Of a stretch of 64,000 nucleotides of DNA, positions 1 to 8,009 are shown one piece after another. The translations under genes and the position numbers were made by a program. Position 1 is the first letter of the stretch; each line of letters starts with the position of its first letter. The notes beneath the pieces were generated by a model, which saw only the letters and a program-made list of their open reading frames with translations, was not told the DNA's origin and did no database searches. Source of the DNA: Candidatus Villigracilis propinquus (GTDB taxonomy: Bacteria > Chloroflexota > Anaerolineae > Anaerolineales > Villigracilaceae); contig JADKDM010000001.1 of assembly GCA_016714565.1 (NCBI GenBank), positions 62,001-126,000 of the forward strand, in the 5' to 3' direction.

Positions 1-178
1 TGATGATACTGATCAGGGCGGCGGTTTCCCAGGGTAGAACACCCTGCCTTGCAAATGCGCCTGCTGCAATGACGATGACCGTGCATGGCAGAGGCACACC
101 CAACCCACCGATGAATACGATGATCCCAAGCAGTGGCGCGCCATAGTTAATGACTTGTGTAAGGAGAAATTCGTCCAT
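1..178 (-). CDS. DedA family membrane protein, 5'-terminal part only
   Basis: The first 59 codons of a minus-strand gene are present and the rest runs off the window. The peptide begins MDEFLLTQVINYGAPLLG and continues with hydrophobic stretches, including GGLGVPLPCTVIVIAAGA and GVLPWETAALISII. This matches the start of DedA/SNARE-associated integral membrane proteins, a family linked to phospholipid translocation and envelope homeostasis. The ATG at 178 is the only start after an in-frame TAG just upstream. It lies 11 bp beyond the stop of the gene at 190-597, so obgE, the small membrane protein and this gene could form one transcription unit. The family call rests on the N-terminus alone. 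Confidence 0.7.
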   Translation of the reverse strand, partial: MDEFLLTQVINYGAPLLGIIVFIGGLGVPLPCTVIVIAAGAFARQGVLPWETAALISII

Positions 179-189
179 GCTGAATTGTT

Positions 190-597
190 CTATGGTGCGG
201 CTGGTGGTTCGGGCGGGGCGGGCGCTGTCAGTGCAGTTTGATGCGCAAGGATTACAGCCTTGACCGTTTTCAGAACGTATCCATCCTGGCCGGGGTAAAA
301 GTCATCATTCAATTGTTTAAGGCTTTTCCGATGATTTTCCTCACCTGAAATTTCGAGTGCTTCAAAAATGACATCCGGGGGGACTTCATAGCCTTGTGAA
401 ATGAATGGAACGGTCATCCAGTCTTCGATCTTTTCCACATCGGTTTCCACCACTTCGCCGTGGGGAGGTGGGCGGTGCCCGTCGAATTTTCTAAAGGCGC
501 GCAGGGCGCGTATTCCAAAGAAGATTGTGAATAGTACACCGAGGATAATAAGCGCAATGACCAGCGCTTTTTGTTTTGGGTTTGTATTTGCTGACAT
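190..597 (-). CDS. Hypothetical single-pass membrane protein downstream of obgE
   Basis: This protein has 135 residues. An N-terminal membrane segment (about residues 11-32, ALVIALIILGVLFTIFFGI) is followed by a soluble domain with conserved-looking acidic and aromatic patches (VEKIEDWMTVPFISQGY). The tail is Pro/Ala rich. I do not recognise a family. It starts 6 bp after the obgE stop, so it is probably co-transcribed with obgE, and the DedA gene follows immediately. The topology suggests an N-in anchor with the C-terminal domain outside. The C-terminal region (about residues 75-120) could be a small helical domain. No function is assigned. Confidence 0.6.
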   Translation of the reverse strand: MSANTNPKQKALVIALIILGVLFTIFFGIRALRAFRKFDGHRPPPHGEVVETDVEKIEDWMTVPFISQGYEVPPDVIFEALEISGEENHRKSLKQLNDDFYPGQDGYVLKTVKAVILAHQTALTAPAPPEPPAAP

Positions 598-603
598 GGA
601 TGA

Positions 604-1869
604 TTAATCCTGCCACTCCAATTCGAAATCGCCGATGAATACCGTTTCGCCTTCCTGAATGCCTGCATTGCGAAGGGCTTTGTCCACACCGAGATGACCC
701 ATTAACTTCTGGAACCTACGGATGGAACCGTCATGTTCCCAATAGGTCATCTTTGCGGCGCGTTCAATTGCCACGCCGGTGATACGCCAATCGCCGCTTT
801 CCTCGTGGATAACCTCAAATTGATTCGGATCCACATCGGGTTTGTAAACGGGGAGTGCTTCCTCTTCCAGCACTTCGGCGGGTAATTCCTGCAATTGTCT
901 GTAGGCAGATACCAAAATGTCACGCGTGTTTGTGCGTGCCATTGCCGAGGCTGTGATCAAATCGATATTTTTATTCTTGAAACTGGCGGTAATTTCTGCG
1001 AGCCGTTCCAGTACATCGGGCTGGTCGATCTTGTTCAGCACAACGATCTGCGGTTTTTTGCCAAGCTTGGTGTCGAAGAGCGAAAGCTCGGTATTGATCT
1101 GGCTATAATCTGCCAGCGGATCTTCGGATTGCCCGTCGATCATGTGGATGAGCACACGGGTGCGTTGAATGTGGCGCAGGAAGTCGTGGCCGAGGCCAGC
1201 GCCTTCCGCCGCGCCTTCAATGAGGCCGGGGATGTCAGCCATCACAACGGTGGTGTCGTCGTCAATATTTGCCACGCCAAGATTCGGTTCAAGAGTGGTG
1301 AACGGGTACGCGCCGATCTTTGGCTTGGCATTCGTCAGCACCGAGAGCAGGGTCGATTTTCCAGCGTTGGGAAGGCCGATGATACCAATATCAGCTATCA
1401 GCTTAAGTTCGAGGCGCAGTGCTTTTTCCTCGTGCGGTTCGCCGCGTTCGGCAGTTCGGGGAGCCTGATTGCGCGAATTCACAAAATGCTGGTTGCCGCG
1501 TCCGCCGCGCCCGCCTTTGCAGACGGTGAGTCGCTGGCCGGGGTCGGTCAGGTCGCCGAGCAGTGCGCCTGTTTCTGCATCGTAGATGACCGTGCCGGGC
1601 GGCACGGAAATAATGAGGTCTTCTGCGCCGCGTCCGGTCATTTGCGAGCCGCCGCCGTTTTTGCCTGGGTTCGCTGCAAACTTTTCGTTTTTCCGAAACG
1701 CCGAAAGCGTGTTGAGAGTGGCCTTCACTTCAAAGACAACGTCGCCGCCCTTGCCGCCATCACCGCCATCGGGTCCGCCCAACGGCACGAACTTCTCACG
1801 GCGGAAATGCACCATGCCATCGCCGCCTTTGCCTGATTTTACGAATATATTAACTTGATCTATAAACAT
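604..1869 (-). CDS. obgE: Obg/CgtA GTPase, ribosome assembly
   Basis: This is the 421-residue Obg GTPase, which acts in large ribosomal subunit maturation and stress control. The glycine-rich Obg fold covers residues 1-158 (KGGDGMVHFRREK, GGPDGGDGGKGG). The G domain carries the P-loop GLPNAGKST at 165-173, the switch DIPGLIEGA from 212 and NKID for guanine recognition. The last 80 or so residues form the OCT domain. The start is set at the ATG at 1869 (MFIDQVNIFV), the classic Obg N-terminus. An in-frame extension to 2034 gives 55 residues unlike the family and overlaps the divergent gene at 1977. Length and motifs are normal. Confidence 0.97.
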   Translation of the reverse strand: MFIDQVNIFVKSGKGGDGMVHFRREKFVPLGGPDGGDGGKGGDVVFEVKATLNTLSAFRKNEKFAANPGKNGGGSQMTGRGAEDLIISVPPGTVIYDAETGALLGDLTDPGQRLTVCKGGRGGRGNQHFVNSRNQAPRTAERGEPHEEKALRLELKLIADIGIIGLPNAGKSTLLSVLTNAKPKIGAYPFTTLEPNLGVANIDDDTTVVMADIPGLIEGAAEGAGLGHDFLRHIQRTRVLIHMIDGQSEDPLADYSQINTELSLFDTKLGKKPQIVVLNKIDQPDVLERLAEITASFKNKNIDLITASAMARTNTRDILVSAYRQLQELPAEVLEEEALPVYKPDVDPNQFEVIHEESGDWRITGVAIERAAKMTYWEHDGSIRRFQKLMGHLGVDKALRNAGIQEGETVFIGDFELEWQD

Positions 1870-1976
1870 TTTTTCTGTCCAATCGGCTTGTATTATAAGG
1901 TATGAACGCGAAACGCGCCGATACTGGCTGATTTTGTTGTATGATGGATTTAAGATGAATTTTGGGAGGTGCTTTG

Positions 1977-2417
1977 ATGACTGAAATCCCCGCTTCTTTT
2001 CTGGACCTGATTCAGGGTCCGCGCGTGGCAGCATTCACCACGCTGATGCCTGACGGCTCGCCGCAGACCACCCCCGTTTGGTGCAACTTTGACGGGACAC
2101 ATGTCCTCGTGAGCACCATGCGCGGATTCCGCAAAGAGAAAAACATGCGCGCCAACCCCAAAGTGACGTTGCTGTGCTACGACCCGCGTAAACCGCTGCG
2201 TTCGCTGGAGGTGCGCGGCCTTGTCGTCGAAATGACGGAAGACGGCGCGATGGAGCACTTGGACGGATTGACCGAACTGTACACCGGCAAACGGCCATAC
2301 TTTGGCGAATGCGTCCCTGCTGAACTCAGGGAAGTTGAAACCCCCGTCTTGTGCAAGATCCTGCCGATCTGCATTGTCACATTGGACGCGTCTCGCAGTA
2401 ACGAGGAGTCTGCATGA
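1977..2417 (+). CDS. PPOX-class F420-dependent oxidoreductase, copy 1
   Basis: This 146-residue protein of the pyridoxamine-5'-phosphate-oxidase-like split-barrel fold probably uses F420H2 or flavin. The typical F420 PPOX pattern is visible: a leading FTTLMPDGSPQTTPVWCNFD strand pair, then VSTMRGFRKEKNMRANPKVTLLCYDP and LEVRGLVVEM. The ATG at 1977 is preceded by GGGAGGT at 1964-1970, a good ribosome site. It overlaps the next gene by 4 nt (ATGA), so the two homologues are translationally coupled. It is transcribed divergently from obgE. The substrate cannot be read from the sequence. Confidence 0.88.
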   Translation: MTEIPASFLDLIQGPRVAAFTTLMPDGSPQTTPVWCNFDGTHVLVSTMRGFRKEKNMRANPKVTLLCYDPRKPLRSLEVRGLVVEMTEDGAMEHLDGLTELYTGKRPYFGECVPAELREVETPVLCKILPICIVTLDASRSNEESA

Positions 2418-2836
2418 GCGCCCTAATCCCCGAAAGCCACATCGACTTGCTCACATGCCCCGTCCACGGGGTTTTGACCACGCTAATGCCTGACGGACAG
2501 CCGCAATCCAGTTTGGTGTGGTGTGATTTTGACGGTGAGTGCGTTTGCGTCAACACTACCCGTGAACGCCGGAAGGGGAGGAACATGATGTCGAATCCCA
2601 AAGTATCTTTGCTCATCGTTGACCCCGAAAATACCGGCCGCTTCCTGCAGATCCGCGGCGAGGTGGAGTTGATCGAAGAAGGCGCGTTGGAGCATCTCGA
2701 CGCCATCACGAGAAAATACACATCCCATCCGCAGTATTACGGATATATTTTTCCACTGGAAAAACAGGCGCACGAGACGCGGGTTATTTGCCGAATCCAC
2801 GCAAAGAAGATCACACTGGACGCGATACATAGTTAA
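2414..2836 (+). CDS. PPOX-class F420-dependent oxidoreductase, copy 2
   Basis: This 140-residue paralogue of the preceding gene shares the same strand order: LTTLMPDGQPQSSLVWCDFD, then VNTTRERRKGRNMMSNPKVSLL and LQIRGEVELIEEGALEHLD. The start codon overlaps the upstream stop (ATGA at 2414-2417), so the pair is an operon and probably arose by tandem duplication. The divergence is enough to suggest different substrates or a heteromeric enzyme, but this is inference. A strong hairpin terminator follows directly at 2837-2875. Confidence 0.88.
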   Translation: MSALIPESHIDLLTCPVHGVLTTLMPDGQPQSSLVWCDFDGECVCVNTTRERRKGRNMMSNPKVSLLIVDPENTGRFLQIRGEVELIEEGALEHLDAITRKYTSHPQYYGYIFPLEKQAHETRVICRIHAKKITLDAIHS

Positions 2837-2875
2837 AAAAGAGACAGTCACCTTCAAAAGGTGACTGTCTCTTTT
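2837..2875. terminator. Bidirectional intrinsic terminator
   Basis: A perfect 18-bp inverted repeat (arms 2837-2854 and 2858-2875) has a 3-nt loop and A/T-rich flanks on both sides. It sits between the convergent PPOX pair and the Tudor-domain gene and can serve both strands. Its core GACAGTCAC/GTGACTGTC recurs in the palindrome at 46587-46623. Confidence 0.9.
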
Positions 2876-2887
2876 GCTTTCTTCTCT

Positions 2888-3217
2888 CTATTCGACTTCA
2901 TCCATGTAGAAGCGCAAACGGCTGAGGGTACTCCATTCGGTGGTGTCGTCATCGTATCCAACTTCTACACGGTCGCCGTCCACATTGAGGACGATCACAT
3001 CATAGTATTGGTCATCCTTGGCTGATTTGCACTCCACCTGTTCATCCACTTCCACTTCAAACGCTTCAAGAAAGTCCGAGTCGGTCCATTCTTCTTCGCC
3101 GGTATCAAAGCGGATGAAGATGTCATCTCCTTCGATCTTGACGATCGTGGCAGGGTAAAAGTATTCATCCTCATCCCAATATGCAAATGTGCGGTCACCT
3201 TCATTCCAATATTCCAT
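2888..3217 (-). CDS. Acidic protein with two Tudor/Agenet-like repeats
   Basis: This 109-residue, very acidic protein is built from two similar units: FAYWDEDEYFYPATIVKIEG then DDIFIRFDTGEEEWT, and later DDQYYDVIVLNVDGDRVEVG then YDDDTTEWSTLSRLRF. The pattern of an aromatic strand, a turn with GD, then a second strand ending in W resembles Tudor/Agenet barrels, which in eukaryotes bind methylated residues or act as small adaptors. I chose the ATG at 3217, which has AAGGAC 7 nt upstream; an in-frame TTG at 3235 would add six residues. The role in this organism is unknown. It is a stand-alone gene convergent with the PPOX pair. Confidence 0.65.
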   Translation of the reverse strand: MEYWNEGDRTFAYWDEDEYFYPATIVKIEGDDIFIRFDTGEEEWTDSDFLEAFEVEVDEQVECKSAKDDQYYDVIVLNVDGDRVEVGYDDDTTEWSTLSRLRFYMDEVE

Positions 3218-3303
3218 TTTATAGTCCTTATGCAATTTGATTTAAATTCTCCATGTCATTATAGCAAACAAGGAAAGGGTTCTGCATCCATGAGTTGATA
3301 CAA

Positions 3304-3342
3304 GAATGGGGCCGGTGCATGAAGTATGCGCCTGCCCCATTC
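3304..3342 (-). terminator. Long hairpin after the CDF transporter gene
   Basis: A 9-bp outer stem (3304-3312 with 3334-3342) continues after single-base bulges into a 7-bp inner stem around a GAAGT loop. On the minus strand it lies about 30 bp beyond the transporter stop. The following run is TTGTAT, so it is a weak terminator by U content. Confidence 0.5.
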
Positions 3343-3370
3343 ATATTCTTTGTATAACAAGCCCTGCAAA

Positions 3371-4297
3371 CTATGGTTCCGGACGGTCCAAATTCGTATC
3401 CTCGAACGAAGCGGGGTCATTGATCGGCTCCAGGTGAGTGAACACGGTAATGCTTGGCAGAGCATGGCGGATTTCTGCTTCGATGCTTTCCAGCAGTTGA
3501 TGACCTTTCTGCACCGTCCATGTATCCGGAACGAGCACATGCATGGAGGCAAACCTGCGGGAACCCGATTGACGGGTGCGAAGTGCATGATATTGCACCC
3601 CTTTTTGGGTATACGGTTCCAGGATCTTTTTTAGAACTTCCTGCTCCTCCACCGGCAGGGCGGTATCCATGAGGCCCAAGGCAGATTCGCGGACGATGCG
3701 AACCCCCGACCAGATGATATTTCCCGCGACAATAAATGCCACGATGGGGTCCAATCTTTCCCAGCCGGTCAGTGCCACAACGCCCACGCCGCCCAGCACG
3801 CCTACGGAAGTCCATACATCGGTCATTAAGTGATGAGAGTTCGCTTCCAGGGTTATCGAATCGTAGCGTTTGCCAGCCTTTAAGAGGGTACGGGCCGCGA
3901 TCAGGTTTATTACCGAAGCGCCAACGGAAACTGCTAACCCCAGCCCAACCTGTTCAAGGGGCTTGGGTGAGATAAATCTTGGAATGGCTGTGTAAATGAT
4001 GCTTACCGCGGCGACCAGAATCAGTGTCCCTTCCACGCCGCTGGAGAAATATTCCGCCTTGCTGTGACCGTAGGTATGATCTTCGTCAGCAGGACGGGCG
4101 GCGATAGTTAACATGGTCAGAGCCATCAATGCGCCTGCCAGATTAACCAGCGACTCAAGTGCATCTGAAAGCAGGCCAATGGAGCCGGTCAGGAGATAAG
4201 CAATGGTTTTCAGTACCATCGTCAACACCGCAGCGCCAATGGATATCCAGGCGAAACGCGTTAGAAATTTGCGATCATTTGGGTTTGTTGTTTTCAT
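3371..4297 (-). CDS. Cation diffusion facilitator (CDF) family efflux transporter
   Basis: This 308-residue CDF protein exports divalent metals in exchange for protons. Six membrane segments lie in the first 210 residues, and a cytoplasmic ferredoxin-like C-terminal domain follows (about 215-295, with HVLVPDTWTVQKGHQLLESIE and FTHLEP). The helix-5 metal motif HHLMTDVWTS keeps the HxxxD pair. Helix 2 reads SDALESLVN, so the usual DxxxD is replaced by Glu and Asn, and metal preference cannot be taken from classical Zn transporters. It starts with ATG at 4297 and stands alone. Confidence 0.92.
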   Translation of the reverse strand: MKTTNPNDRKFLTRFAWISIGAAVLTMVLKTIAYLLTGSIGLLSDALESLVNLAGALMALTMLTIAARPADEDHTYGHSKAEYFSSGVEGTLILVAAVSIIYTAIPRFISPKPLEQVGLGLAVSVGASVINLIAARTLLKAGKRYDSITLEANSHHLMTDVWTSVGVLGGVGVVALTGWERLDPIVAFIVAGNIIWSGVRIVRESALGLMDTALPVEEQEVLKKILEPYTQKGVQYHALRTRQSGSRRFASMHVLVPDTWTVQKGHQLLESIEAEIRHALPSITVFTHLEPINDPASFEDTNLDRPEP

Positions 4298-4452
4298 ATC
4301 GAATGGGATTGTAGCAGAACCTCGCTGGAGAGGAAGGTGATATTTGTCACTCGTATTTTTTAATCACTGATGTTAAGCACTGTTCATAATTTCCTGAGCG
4401 GAGCGAAGGGCGATATATCCCTGAAGCACTCAAATTGCGTAAGGTGAGTTAA

Positions 4453-5046
4453 TCAGTTTGTTAATTTGTGTTCCAGCGATTGCTTTACAACAGGCCATTC
4501 CAAATTTATGATGGAAAAGACAACTGTATCTCGATAGCCACCTTTTACGGATTTTTGGTGATTGCGCAATACGCCATCCTGTTTGGCTCCCAACCGTGCA
4601 ATGGCTGCACGGGACTTGAGATTATGCCAGTGCGTACGGAACTCCACGGCAATGGCATCCAGCTTTTCGAAGGCGTGAGTAAGGAGCAGATACTTGCATT
4701 CAGTGTTGACCGCAGTACGCTGGTAGCTTTCCGCATACCAGGTGTAGCCGATCTCCAGCCGTTGGTTGGCCTCATCTACATTGCAGTAGCGGGTGCTACC
4801 GATGACCTTGCCCGTGCCTTTCTCGCGAACAACGAAAGGCATCCAGCCTGCATTCTCGCGTAACTCCAATGCGCTTTTGATCGTTGCTTCTGCTGTCTCC
4901 GGTGAAGGTACCGATGTGAACCATAACTTCCAAAGTTCACCATCCTTCACGGCGGATTGCACGCCTTCCAAATGCTCAAGAGAAAGCGGTTCCAAAACAA
5001 CATTTGTCCCAGTAAGTGTGACAGGTTCGATCCATCTCTTTTTCAT
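4453..5046 (-). CDS. GNAT acetyltransferase of the RimJ/RimL type
   Basis: This 197-residue protein has GNAT-fold features seen in ribosomal-protein and small-molecule N-acetyltransferases: an N-terminal beta strand VVLEPLSLEHLEG, the central GKVIGSTRYCNV strand, a motif-A-like region LEIGYTWYAESYQRTAVNTE before a helix KYLLLTHAFE, then VEFRTHWHNLKSRAAIARLG with the N-x-S/A helix typical of RimJ/RimL. It starts 3 bp after the stop of the upstream histidine kinase, so the two are probably co-transcribed. The acceptor substrate is unknown. Confidence 0.85.
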   Translation of the reverse strand: MKKRWIEPVTLTGTNVVLEPLSLEHLEGVQSAVKDGELWKLWFTSVPSPETAEATIKSALELRENAGWMPFVVREKGTGKVIGSTRYCNVDEANQRLEIGYTWYAESYQRTAVNTECKYLLLTHAFEKLDAIAVEFRTHWHNLKSRAAIARLGAKQDGVLRNHQKSVKGGYRDTVVFSIINLEWPVVKQSLEHKLTN

Positions 5047-5049
5047 GAT

Positions 5050-6357
5050 TTATCCTTTGGTGTTAATCGTAAAACAAAATGTGGAGCCTTTTCCGGGGCC
5101 GTCTGATTCGACCCAAATTCTGCCTTCGTGGGTCTCGATGATACGTTTGACTAACGCCAGCCCGATGCCTGTGCCTTCACTGGCGGGGTTTAGCTTTTCG
5201 AACAAGCCAAATATTTTTGCGTGGAACTGCGGGTCGATGCCCATGCCGTTGTCTTTTACATAGAAGATGGTTTCAGTTCCGCTGATTCGTTTGCCAATCT
5301 CGATCTGCGGGTTGGGCTGATTCCCCATGTATTTGGCGGCGTTGTCGATCAGGTTTTCCAGCACTTCGCGCAGACGGGTCTGATCGCCGTAGACAGTGGG
5401 AAGGTCTGGTGCAATATGGACTGTGACGTTGTTAGAGTGGATGCGCTCGTTCAGCATTTCCAGTGAAGCGAATGCCAGTTTGGTCAGATCAACTTCTTCG
5501 GGAGAATGAGCGATGCGTCCAATCCGCGAGAGTTCGAGAAGCTCGGAGAGCAGAGTTCCCATTTTTTCGGCTGCGCGTTCAATGCGCTCAATATCCGTAT
5601 TTATTTTCCTCTGCTGATCTTCCTGTATATCTTTTTTTAACATTCCAAGAAAGCCTTTGATGGTGACGAGGGGGCTTTTTAGGTCGTGCGAAACGGTGTA
5701 GGTGAAGCGCTCCAACTCTGCGACCTGTTGTTCGAGTTGCTTGCTGACCGCTTGCAAATGCTGATTGACTTCCTGCAAGTCTTTAAGCCTAGCTTTTTCG
5801 AGGTTGCTTTGGAAGTTCGCAAGCGCGATCAATACAAAGCCGATCAATGTGATCACGCCCACTTGAGCATTGATATTTTCCGGGAGCGTACCGCCGAAGA
5901 ATGGTACGGAAATATAGGCACCGACGTTCAGCCCGGTTAATAGGAATACTGCCCACGGGGAAAGGAAGGAACTGGCTACGATGAGGCTGATGGGGATGTA
6001 GATCAGGATGATCGCGCCGTGGTCAGCTTGTGCGCCCTCTGTGATGATGGAATAATAGCCGGTGGCGGCGAAGCTGACGGAGAAAATAAAAATAGCGGCG
6101 TGATACCATTTGGTTCGGGTGAGGGGATAGGCTGCGAGTGTTGAAAAGAGAGAAACCCCCAGCCCGCCTGTGAGAGCGCCGGTCCAGCCGAGGCGCGGGA
6201 CTCGGGCGATTGCGCCCCAAAGGTCGAGCACAGCGATGATGAGCAGAAAGGATGCGGCTAAACGTGCGGAGCGCTGCTCGCCAACATCTCGCAGGGATGC
6301 AGATGGGGCGGTGAGTAGATCCCAGAACTGGCTAAGTTGATTTCGGTAATGTGTCAT
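5050..6357 (-). CDS. Membrane sensor histidine kinase 1
   Basis: This 435-residue orphan sensor kinase has about six predicted membrane segments (residues 30-180), a short coiled coil (185-215), a HisKA domain with the H-box FTYTVSHDLKSPLVTIKGFL (phospho-acceptor His about 224) and a C-terminal HATPase with an N-box (ENLIDNAAKYM) and G-boxes (VKDNGMGIDP, GTGIGLALVKRI). There is no PAS domain or receiver. I chose the ATG at 6357 just after GGAGAGGAGAG; a TTG at 6372 adds five residues. A paralogue lies immediately upstream, and no response regulator is in the window. The GNAT gene follows at 3 bp. Confidence 0.93.
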   Translation of the reverse strand: MTHYRNQLSQFWDLLTAPSASLRDVGEQRSARLAASFLLIIAVLDLWGAIARVPRLGWTGALTGGLGVSLFSTLAAYPLTRTKWYHAAIFIFSVSFAATGYYSIITEGAQADHGAIILIYIPISLIVASSFLSPWAVFLLTGLNVGAYISVPFFGGTLPENINAQVGVITLIGFVLIALANFQSNLEKARLKDLQEVNQHLQAVSKQLEQQVAELERFTYTVSHDLKSPLVTIKGFLGMLKKDIQEDQQRKINTDIERIERAAEKMGTLLSELLELSRIGRIAHSPEEVDLTKLAFASLEMLNERIHSNNVTVHIAPDLPTVYGDQTRLREVLENLIDNAAKYMGNQPNPQIEIGKRISGTETIFYVKDNGMGIDPQFHAKIFGLFEKLNPASEGTGIGLALVKRIIETHEGRIWVESDGPGKGSTFCFTINTKG

Positions 6358-6494
6358 TCTCTCCTCTCCCAAGTAATGTCTGATAAGTTTTGAAAAATTA
6401 TCAGGCCCGGATGCTGATTCTTATTTCATGACAGTTCTTTCAATGAAACCCCATAAAAGTCAAAATGGGATTTGTTTTATGTATTACTCGAATA

Positions 6495-7880
6495 TCACTG
6501 TTTGTTTGGAATTGTAAAGCAAAAAGTTGATCCTTTTCCCAATCCTTCTGATTCAACCCAAACCCTGCCGCCATGTGTTTCGATAATTCTTTTTACCAGG
6601 GCCAGGCCAATGCCTGTGCCTTCGCTGGTGGAGTCAAGTTTTTCGAATAACCCAAATATCTTTGTGTGGTATTTTGGTTCAATACCAATACCATTATCTC
6701 GTATAAAGATTACGGTTTTATTTTTTGCCTGGAGACTGCCGACCTCAACAAACGGTTTAAGTTGTCCCCCCATATATTTGGCTGCATTATCTATCAAGTT
6801 CTCTAACACTTCTGCGAGACGAGGGCGGTCAGCATATAGGAGGGGGAGATCTGGTGAAACCATAACCGTGATATTCCGTTCGCGAATACGCCCATCCAGC
6901 ATTTCCAGTGTTTCCCTGGTCAGTTTGACAAGGTCAACTTGTTCGGGTTGGTTGATAATGCGCCCGATTCTGGAGAGTTCAAGTAATTCTGAGAGCAGGG
7001 TTCCCATTTTTAACGTTGCTTCTTCGATTCGGCTAAAGTCTTTTTGGATTCGATCTTCCCTGTTGGTTTCAAGATCTTTTTTCAAAAATCCAAGAAATCC
7101 CTTGATTGTTACGAGCGGACTTTTTAGATCATGTGAAACGGTGTAGGTAAAACGCTCCAGTTCGGCATTCTTTCTGTTGAGCTCCTGAATAAAATTTTCA
7201 CGTTCCACTTCCATGGTATGACGTTCTACGATTTCGTTTTGTAGCTGTTCAATGATTGTTTGCTGATTATGCAGGGACTTTTCCATTTCAAGCCGCAAAT
7301 AGCGGATAAGGAGCATGATGATCGTTTCCTGCCCTGCCAGGATGTTGAAAGAGACTTGAAAAACGGAAACAGGCTCACCCGTGGAGAGAAGCGGGGGATT
7401 GAAATAGTTCATATCCAGCCATTTTCCCCACATTCCCACAGTGAGGATTTGAAAGAACAAGGATGGAATAATGACCTTGCTTGGCAGAAGCAGTGTGCCA
7501 ATAATGACCTGGATAATAAGCGAGATCTGAAAGCCTGGATACCAATACCCTTCCGCGGGCAGGCTGAGCATATCGGTCAAATACCAGTGTAGGAGAAAGC
7601 TTGCGCTGGCCCGGTCCACTTTTTGTTGATTGAGAAAGATAAACGAGAAAAGAATGGGAACGATAAAGACTACCACAGCCATCCACTGGGGAGCGTACGG
7701 AGTTGGCACTCCATCCTTCCCTGAATAGTTGTTGTTGATGGCCAAACAACGCAGCACTATAATGAACGGCAGGAGGAAACGCAAAGCTCGTTCACGATAT
7801 CGGACAGTGGGGTCGCTGGACCGAGGGATGAACCAGTCTTTTAGAATAGTGAAAGGGGTGTCGGGTAGGTTCTGTTTCAT
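6495..7880 (-). CDS. Membrane sensor histidine kinase 2
   Basis: This 461-residue paralogue of the kinase at 5050-6357 has a nearly identical kinase core (RFTYTVSHDLKSPLVTIKGF, His about 250; ENLIDNAAKYMGGQ; IRDNGIGIEPKYH; GTGIGLALVKRIIETH). Its N-terminal half is quite different: about four to six membrane segments (residues 33-195) are joined to the HisKA domain by a charged coiled coil. This fits duplication of a kinase gene followed by sensor divergence. The 137-bp gap to the second kinase has no strong terminator, so co-transcription is possible. No cognate regulator is adjacent. Confidence 0.93.
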   Translation of the reverse strand: MKQNLPDTPFTILKDWFIPRSSDPTVRYRERALRFLLPFIIVLRCLAINNNYSGKDGVPTPYAPQWMAVVVFIVPILFSFIFLNQQKVDRASASFLLHWYLTDMLSLPAEGYWYPGFQISLIIQVIIGTLLLPSKVIIPSLFFQILTVGMWGKWLDMNYFNPPLLSTGEPVSVFQVSFNILAGQETIIMLLIRYLRLEMEKSLHNQQTIIEQLQNEIVERHTMEVERENFIQELNRKNAELERFTYTVSHDLKSPLVTIKGFLGFLKKDLETNREDRIQKDFSRIEEATLKMGTLLSELLELSRIGRIINQPEQVDLVKLTRETLEMLDGRIRERNITVMVSPDLPLLYADRPRLAEVLENLIDNAAKYMGGQLKPFVEVGSLQAKNKTVIFIRDNGIGIEPKYHTKIFGLFEKLDSTSEGTGIGLALVKRIIETHGGRVWVESEGLGKGSTFCFTIPNKQ

Positions 7881-7944
7881 TTTTGCGGCTAAATGATATA
7901 CGTTACTCTGTGTAGCTGCTGATTTCTATTGTGCTGTATAAAAA

Positions 7945-7973
7945 GAAGCCGGATGAATTCTATCACCCGACTT
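7945..7973 (-). terminator. Intrinsic terminator after the COG2403 gene
   Basis: An imperfect 11-bp stem (AAGCCGGATGA paired with TCACCCGACTT) is followed on the minus strand by TTTTTAT. It lies about 40 bp downstream of the stop at 8010. Confidence 0.7.
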
Positions 7974-8009
7974 CCTACTATCAGTCTGTTGTACTTTACA
8001 ACTACCAAA

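Noticed and set aside
895..1836. 313-codon plus-strand open frame
   Set aside because: It is fully antisense to obgE, whose product is unmistakable. The translation has no family features and is a product of biased codon use.
1870..2034. 55-residue N-terminal extension of ObgE
   Set aside because: Obg proteins start at MFIDxVxIxVKxGxGG. The extension lacks similarity and overlaps the divergent gene.
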